From assembly GCA_913057845.1 (NCBI GenBank), contig CAJXPC010000082.1:1-7251 (forward strand): DNA of 7,251 nt, given 5' to 3'. The DNA is from an uncultured Pseudomonadota bacterium. GTDB taxonomy: Bacteria; Pseudomonadota; Gammaproteobacteria; Burkholderiales; Eutrophovitaceae. Positions within the stretch are counted from its first letter, which is position 1. The number at the start of each line of letters is the position of its first letter. The notes beneath the pieces were generated by a model. The model had not been told where the DNA came from. It did no database searches and saw only the letters and a list, made by a program, of their open reading frames with translations. This document shows, piece after piece, positions 1 through 3,866 of the stretch. Both the position numbers and the translations under genes were made by a program.

Positions 1-48
1 CGAGATGTAGAGAGGTCTCGTGGGCTCGGAGATGTGTATAAGAGACAG
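1..48. other. Illumina Nextera i7 sequencing adapter (artefact)
   Basis: These bases are library-construction sequence, not genome. Positions 1-6 (CGAGAT) are the end of the P7 flow-cell primer and 7-14 (GTAGAGAG) are an 8-base i7 index, matching what I know as Nextera N707. Positions 15-29 (GTCTCGTGGGCTCGG) are the Nextera read-2 adapter, and 30-48 (AGATGTGTATAAGAGACAG) are the 19-base Tn5 mosaic end. The adapter reads in frame into nrdB and produces the known artefact peptide GSEMCIRDR at the front of a chimeric open frame starting at 20. It marks the end of a contig that was not trimmed, so nothing should be concluded about what lies left of nrdB in the genome. Confidence 0.98.
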
Positions 49-49
49 G

Positions 50-415
50 TCTGCACACTGCACATTCGGTATCGACCTGATCAACACCGTGAAACTGGAA
101 AACCCACACCTTTGGACCCCGGAATTCAAGGAAGAGATCAAGGCCATGTTCCGCAAGGCTGTTGAACTTGAACACGCGTATGCCGTAGACACCATGCCAC
201 GCGGCGTGTTGGGCTTGAATTCTGCCCAGTTTATGGAATACATGAAGTTTATTTGCAACCGCCGTTCCAACCAGATTGGCTTGGGCACCTTGTACGAAGG
301 CGCAAGCAACCCATTCCCATGGATGAGCGAAATGATGGACTTGAAGAAAGAAACCAACTTCTTTGAGCGCCGTGTAACTGAGTACCAAACTGGTGGTGCG
401 TTGAGCTGGGATTAA
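50..415 (+). CDS. nrdB: Class Ia ribonucleotide reductase, beta (R2) subunit, C-terminal fragment
   Basis: The last 121 residues of NrdB are present; the 5' part is missing because the contig starts here. R2 houses the di-iron/tyrosyl-radical cofactor and passes the radical to NrdA for reduction of ribonucleoside diphosphates in the cytoplasm. The fragment opens with SAHCTFGIDLIN. In the family this follows RDE, so the His is the iron ligand of the E-x-x-H pair (H241 in E. coli numbering), and base 49 (G) fits the last base of the lost Glu codon. Other family blocks visible are KLENPHLW, DTMPRGVLGLN, FICNRRSNQIG and NPFPWMSEM. The tail EYQTGGALSWD carries the radical-transfer Tyr and the C-terminal peptide that docks on NrdA. 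The reading frame is clean to TAA at 413-415. A YfaE-type ferredoxin gene, common after nrdB in some relatives, is absent from the next 380 bases. Confidence 0.95.
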   Translation, partial: SAHCTFGIDLINTVKLENPHLWTPEFKEEIKAMFRKAVELEHAYAVDTMPRGVLGLNSAQFMEYMKFICNRRSNQIGLGTLYEGASNPFPWMSEMMDLKKETNFFERRVTEYQTGGALSWD

Positions 416-426
416 TCCACACTCAC

Positions 427-488
427 AGTTAAAAAGTGAACTTAACAGCTTAAAACTGAACTGTTTTCAGCTAAGAGTGAACTGAATC
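427..488. repeat. Three degenerate ~20-22 bp tandem repeats after nrdB
   Basis: The units are AGTTAAAAAGTGAACTTAAC (427-446), AGCTTAAAACTGAACTG followed by TTTTC (447-468), and AGCTAAGAGTGAACTGAATC (469-488). All start with AG, carry an A-rich middle and share TGAACT at the same offset. A further diverged copy, AGCTTAAAATTGGACTG, sits at 601-617 and matches the second unit at 15 of its 17 bases. Such spacing resembles multiple protein-binding sites, for example terminal transposase sites of IS21- or Tn7-like elements, or repressor sites. I see no transposon tip (TG...CA) to confirm an element. Confidence 0.55.
447..472. other. AT-rich hairpin, 9 of 10 pairs, 6-base loop
   Basis: AGCTTAAAAC (447-456) and GTTTTCAGCT (463-472) are reverse complements except for one T/C mismatch, with the loop TGAACT at 457-462. 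It lies 32 bases after the nrdB stop. The bases after it (AAGAGTGAAC) are not a T-run, so it is not a canonical intrinsic terminator. It could stabilise the nrdB transcript end or be a dyad binding site. Part of the symmetry follows from the tandem repeat it sits in. Confidence 0.5.
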
Positions 489-542
489 AGAGTTTTGAGG
501 TGGCGTGCTCAAGTTGAAGTCAATGCACGTGGATGTTCCTTG

Positions 543-591
543 AGAATCGGACTGGCGATATTTCTTGGATGAAAAATCGCGGTCCGGTTCT
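543..591. other. Long imperfect hairpin with GC-rich base
   Basis: The left arm 543-557 (AGAATCGGACTGGCG) pairs with the right arm 578-591 (CGCGGTCCGGTTCT) through 14 pairs, including two wobbles, with one bulged G at 554 or 555. The AT-rich upper stem 558-563 / 572-577 adds five pairs with one A/A mismatch, leaving the 8-base loop CTTGGATG (564-571). Wobbles are written for the plus-strand RNA, but compensating changes suggest it folds on either strand. No T-run follows. Function is unknown: it could be a structured leader, a small RNA element or a relic of a mobile-element end. Confidence 0.5.
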
Positions 592-714
592 GGAAGTTGA
601 AGCTTAAAATTGGACTGACCGCCGTTTCTAGAAGTTTTAAAGAAAGACTCCACGGAAGTTTATTTTTAGTAAGTCACGTAAAAGAGTTGCCAGATGCAGG
701 CAATCAGAAAACAA

Positions 715-742
715 GTTTGACTAATTCAAACTCAAGTCAAAC
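715..742. promoter_or_regulatory. 8+8 bp inverted repeat upstream of the CBASS operon (candidate operator)
   Basis: GTTTGACT (715-722) and AGTCAAAC (735-742) are perfect reverse complements separated by 12 bases. A third half-site, TCAAAC (726-731), also mirrors GTTTGA (715-720). The dyad lies 55 bases before the GTG start of the cyclase, a place where an operator would overlap a promoter. TTGACT at 717-722 resembles a -35 box, but no good -10 box is seen 16-18 bases downstream, so a promoter is not called. No regulator gene is encoded in the window. Confidence 0.4.
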
Positions 743-784
743 AGGGGACACCAACTAGGAAGGGGAATTTTTCAATCCTTGATT

Positions 785-797
785 AGGAGGCACTCCT
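785..797 (+). promoter_or_regulatory. Ribosome binding site of the cyclase gene, inside a small hairpin
   Basis: A near-perfect Shine-Dalgarno sequence, AGGAGG (785-790), stands 7 bases before the GTG start at 798, which fixes that start. AGGAG (785-789) is the exact reverse complement of CTCCT (793-797), giving a 5-bp stem with a 3-base loop (GCA) that ends right at the start codon; T784 and G798 could add a wobble pair. The strong signal may therefore be partly masked in the mRNA, together with a weak GTG start. Confidence 0.65.
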
Positions 798-2009
798 GTG
801 CAAATCACCGAAGCAAACAAAGCATTAGCCGAAGCCCTCGCCCTTGAAATTGAATTGCCAGAGTCGGCATACATTAGGGCGGCTGAACGATATGAAGATC
901 TTGGAGACTGGTTCAGTCGAGATCTTTCTTCAATACGTGAGTTTTCACCTCACGTCCATTCACAAGGATCTTTTCGACTCGGAACAGCGATTCGTCCCCT
1001 AGGTCAAACTGAAGAATATGATCTTGATCTCACCTGCAGGTTAGATCGTGGCATTTCCCCAAGTACTCATACACAAGCAGAACTAAAAGGCTTGATCAAG
1101 GCTGAGCTGAAATCTTATCGAAAAGCGAGGAACATAGCCGATGATATTGAGGAAAAGAATCGTTGTTTGAGATTAAGTTACCGTGACAGTCTCGCATTTC
1201 ATATGGATATTGTTCCCTCAATTCCAGCTTCATTGCCACGGATAAGCCAAAATTTGATTCTTCTTGAGTCAAAACAAGTTAACCGCTCGTTAGCTAGCAG
1301 CATTTCTAACAATGTCTTATTCATTACTGATCAGCGTGAATCAAACTTTGATCAGATCAGCGATGAATGGCCAGTAAGCAATCCAGAGGGATTTGCCATT
1401 TGGTTTGAATCAAGGATTCAACTGGGTATGAAAAGCACTGAATGGCCAGGTGTGAGGGCCGGTGTTGAGCCACTCCCTCTCTATAAAAAACGCTCTCCCT
1501 TGCAACAGGTGATCCAGATCCTAAAAAGGCACCGCGATTATTGGTTTCGGACAGCACCCCATTTGAAGCCTGTATCAATCATCATTACGACACTTGCAGC
1601 AAGGGCCTATAGCGGTGAGGCTGATGTTTTGTCTGCGCTGAAGTCAATTGTCTTTGGTATGGAAAATCATGTTAATCATGAGTCACCCAGAGTTCCAAAC
1701 CCAGTAAACCCCTTGGAGGACTTCACAGACAAGTGGATTACACGCGAGGGGGCTGAGTTGAGGCTTGAGGTCAGCTTTAGATTGTGGATCGAACAATTAA
1801 AGAACGACATGAGGTTTATATTCAGCTCCCCAAACTTGGCAACAATTTCCGAGCGTTTAGACCAAAAGATGTCGGTGTCACTCAGTCCAACATCGATGAA
1901 ATCTTTGGGGACGGTGTTCGCTGCATGTGCCCTGATAGAAGCGCCAGCCATAGCGGCTCCTTACTATGTCATTGAAGGTTCGCCAGCGAAGCCGTGGCAA
2001 GCAAATTAA
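798..2009 (+). CDS. CBASS CD-NTase (cGAS/DncV-like cyclic oligonucleotide synthase)
   Basis: This 403-residue protein is a nucleotidyltransferase of the cGAS/DncV-like family. It would join NTPs into a cyclic di- or trinucleotide in the cytoplasm after phage infection. The catalytic core is clear: GSFRLGT with G57-S58, then EYDLDL with metal ligands D75 and D77, and FHMDIVPS with the third acidic residue D137. The C-terminal half (about 220-390) is helical, as in the helical lobe of the family, and includes SPLQQVIQILKRHRDYWF. Length is normal for CD-NTases. The GTG start at 798 is set by AGGAGG seven bases upstream. The protein ends IEGSPAKPWQAN, with no terminal Gly, which matters because a partner E2 gene overlaps its end by 16 bases. 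It is first in a three-gene operon. The product nucleotide and clade cannot be read with certainty; pairing with a SAVED effector suggests a cyclic trinucleotide. Confidence 0.9.
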   Translation: MQITEANKALAEALALEIELPESAYIRAAERYEDLGDWFSRDLSSIREFSPHVHSQGSFRLGTAIRPLGQTEEYDLDLTCRLDRGISPSTHTQAELKGLIKAELKSYRKARNIADDIEEKNRCLRLSYRDSLAFHMDIVPSIPASLPRISQNLILLESKQVNRSLASSISNNVLFITDQRESNFDQISDEWPVSNPEGFAIWFESRIQLGMKSTEWPGVRAGVEPLPLYKKRSPLQQVIQILKRHRDYWFRTAPHLKPVSIIITTLAARAYSGEADVLSALKSIVFGMENHVNHESPRVPNPVNPLEDFTDKWITREGAELRLEVSFRLWIEQLKNDMRFIFSSPNLATISERLDQKMSVSLSPTSMKSLGTVFAACALIEAPAIAAPYYVIEGSPAKPWQAN

Positions 2010-2683
2010 AGGCTAATTTGAGCCAAATATATGGATGGGTTGGCGAGTTTTTGAAAGCCCATCCGGAAATGGCTGTTTTGCCAGTTGCCGGAGATCAAGT
2101 AATACTTGAGGGGGCGTTCAAGTTTCGAATCAACGTCCAAAATCAACAGACTTTCTCTGACGAATTCGAACTTAAGATCGCAATTCCAAATGATTTCCCT
2201 GACAACCTGCCTATGGTCTTTGAGATTGCAGGTCGAATTCCTGTCGATGGAAATTTTCATGTTAACCCTGGCGACCAATCACTTTGCCTGGGCTCACCTC
2301 TGAGGTTGATGGATTTACTGAGTAAAAACAAATCCCTGTGTGGGTTCGTTGAAACCTGCTTAGTCCCATATCTTTACTCTGTAGCCACGCATCAGCGGGG
2401 AGGCGAGAGGTTCGAGTATGGTGAACTTGCACATGGTAAGGCTGGGCTGATCACTGATTACAAAGAACTTTTTGAGGTTGATGACGAAGATGGTGTTGTA
2501 TGGTGGCTAACTTTATTGACCTTTAAAAAAAGATTGGCAAATAAGCAAGCCTGTATTGAGTGTAGCTCACGCGTAATTGGTCGATGTAGGCATAAGAAAA
2601 AGCTGAATCATTTTCTATCACTAAGCAATAGAGGCTGGTTTAAAGACCAATTGGCGAGTCTAATGAGCCGATCGTTACCGTGA
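1994..2683 (+). CDS. E2-like conjugating enzyme of short type II CBASS (E1-less Cap2-type)
   Basis: This 229-residue protein has a UBC/E2 fold signature. A beta meander (about 38-84, ending in FPDNLPMVFEIAGRIP) is followed by GNFHVNPGDQSLCLGSP, where H89/N91 take the place of the E2 HPN motif and C98 is the expected thioester cysteine. The region 185-220 holds C187, C190, C198 and H200, then WFKDQL, resembling the small zinc motif of SEC-C type (CxC...CH) but with altered spacing. There is no E1 adenylation domain and no JAB protease nearby, which matches 'short' type II CBASS. By homology to Cap2, it would take the C-terminus of the cyclase and attach it to a target, priming the cyclase. The GTG start overlaps the cyclase gene by 16 bases and has no good ribosome site, so translation is probably coupled; no better in-frame start exists before the fold begins. 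What activates the substrate without an E1 is not evident here. Confidence 0.85.
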   Translation: MASKLKANLSQIYGWVGEFLKAHPEMAVLPVAGDQVILEGAFKFRINVQNQQTFSDEFELKIAIPNDFPDNLPMVFEIAGRIPVDGNFHVNPGDQSLCLGSPLRLMDLLSKNKSLCGFVETCLVPYLYSVATHQRGGERFEYGELAHGKAGLITDYKELFEVDDEDGVVWWLTLLTFKKRLANKQACIECSSRVIGRCRHKKKLNHFLSLSNRGWFKDQLASLMSRSLP

Positions 2684-2702
2684 GATAAACGGATTTTTTG
2701 CA

Positions 2703-3812
2703 ATGAGATCTAGCCAAATGTACGAACTACTGAACAAGGTTGTCGATTACTTTAAATTACGTTTGGCTCCAGAGAGACTATTGATTAGGTCAGGTCTCAC
2801 ATTGTTAATGTTGGCCTTGGGGATGAGCACTCCGAGTATTTATGCCGATGTTGTCGCTCATTTTAGCGGTGGGCAATTTGAGCTCCAACTTTTTCCTTCA
2901 GATCCCTTTTTCGCTGGTTTTCAAAATTTTCTCGCAGTGTTAGGTTCCGTTCTTCTTATTTGCGGGGTCTACATCACGGCACGACGCTTCCTTGATCAAA
3001 GGTCCAGAGAGCGCCGACGAATAAACGTAATTGTTGAAATCAGGGGTCTTCACTCAACACCTGATACCCCCGCAAAAGTTGCTGATCTTGGTTTGCCGAT
3101 TGGACGGGTCCATTCCGTGCTGATTGATTTTAGGCCTCAATTGGAAGGTGCTCCTATTGATCCCTATTTGGTTTTAAGACGCATCGGATCAATGAAGGAG
3201 TCTTTGTTGAATATCACCAGGGGTGCTGATAGTGACGACATTTCAATTGCAGTTGGGGGTATTGCTGCAGTTCCAGCTATGTTCTTGGTGGGGTTGCTGA
3301 TTGATGATGAGAGTAGGGTTGTTGTCTACGATTGGCAGAGAAGTACATCTAGATGGCGAATACTTGATGGTGATGATGATGGAGTTGCAATAGAGACAGT
3401 CGATTTTGATCGACAGGAAAGTCTTCTCAACAAAGAGGTAGTCCTGGCGATGTCAGCATCTTATGGCGTTGATACTCAAGCGATTGAATCGACCTTTCCC
3501 GATATTCAAGTAATCAACCTACGTTCAACTAAAATTCAAAATGATTCATTCTGGTCTGAGGAAAAGATACGCCGACATGTGAGGGGTTTTAATGACACCG
3601 TACAAGAGCTTCAGTTTCTTGGGGTTTCGAAAATTCACCTTGTTTTGGCAGCACCTAACAGCCTTTGTCTTCGTCTCGGCATGTCTTATGACCGACGGTT
3701 AATGCCGGAGTTAGTTGTTTATCAATACGAGCGTAAAGCAGAAAAGCCATATCCTTGGGGTATCAATATGCCGGTAGGGTCCATGCCTGAACCCACAATA
3801 GTTAAGAGCTGA
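2703..3812 (+). CDS. cap14: Two-TM SAVED-domain CBASS effector (Cap14-like)
   Basis: This 369-residue membrane protein is the likely killer of the operon. Two hydrophobic segments, about 25-47 (with LTLLMLALG) and 73-92 (FLAVLGSVLLICGVY), are followed by a basic stretch with RRFLDQRSRERRR at 94-106, placing the C-terminal part in the cytoplasm. From about 135 to 352 it resembles a SAVED domain, the CARF-related sensor of cyclic nucleotides. The clearest signature is the end block IHLVLAAPNSLCLRLG (311-326), then LVVYQYER and YPWGI. Known TM-SAVED effectors bind a cyclic nucleotide and damage the inner membrane, causing abortive infection. The gene begins 19 bases after the E2 stop; the upstream ACGGA is a weak ribosome site, and a second ATG five codons on is possible. 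It is last in the operon, faces a convergent gene 54 bases away, and has no clear terminator after it. Confidence 0.87.
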   Translation: MRSSQMYELLNKVVDYFKLRLAPERLLIRSGLTLLMLALGMSTPSIYADVVAHFSGGQFELQLFPSDPFFAGFQNFLAVLGSVLLICGVYITARRFLDQRSRERRRINVIVEIRGLHSTPDTPAKVADLGLPIGRVHSVLIDFRPQLEGAPIDPYLVLRRIGSMKESLLNITRGADSDDISIAVGGIAAVPAMFLVGLLIDDESRVVVYDWQRSTSRWRILDGDDDGVAIETVDFDRQESLLNKEVVLAMSASYGVDTQAIESTFPDIQVINLRSTKIQNDSFWSEEKIRRHVRGFNDTVQELQFLGVSKIHLVLAAPNSLCLRLGMSYDRRLMPELVVYQYERKAEKPYPWGINMPVGSMPEPTIVKS

Positions 3813-3866
3813 AGCTCGTTACTTAGTTGAAAAGGGAAGCAATATTTATAGTGCAATGTGTGGCTT

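Larger units (their letters stand above)
416..797. other. Non-coding, structured intergenic region between nrdB and the CBASS operon
   Basis: This 382-base stretch has no convincing gene. A 60-codon minus-strand frame (471-653) exists but matches nothing I recognise. In order it holds three degenerate tandem repeats (427-488), a 26-base hairpin within them (447-472), a strong hairpin with GC-rich base (543-591), a further copy of the repeat motif (601-617), a small TTGCC/GGCAA stem (687-703), an 8+8 inverted repeat (715-742) and the cyclase ribosome binding site (785-790). I see no clear sigma-70 promoter with good -35 and -10 boxes and correct spacing, and no GC-rich stem followed by a T-run to end nrdB. 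The CBASS promoter is presumably in the right half of this region. Confidence 0.6.

Noticed and set aside
20..49. GTG start for the nrdB frame at position 20
   Set aside because: The first ten codons are translated Nextera adapter, and NrdB is much longer, so this is a fragment and not a gene start.
471..653. 60-codon minus-strand open frame between nrdB and CBASS
   Set aside because: No recognised domain, no clear ribosome site, and it runs through the hairpin and repeat motifs. It might be an insertion-sequence remnant, but I cannot support that.
687..703. TTGCC/GGCAA stem as a transcription terminator
   Set aside because: Only five pairs with a 7-base loop and no T-run after it.
416..797. 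CRISPR array or tRNA attachment site
   Set aside because: The repeats are degenerate and abutting without spacers, and no tRNA-like cloverleaf or 3' tRNA duplicate is visible.
3806..3866. Terminator between the SAVED effector and the convergent restriction gene
   Set aside because: GAGCT/AGCTC at 3806-3817 is short and overlaps the stop codon, and no stem with a T-run is seen on either strand in the 54-base gap.
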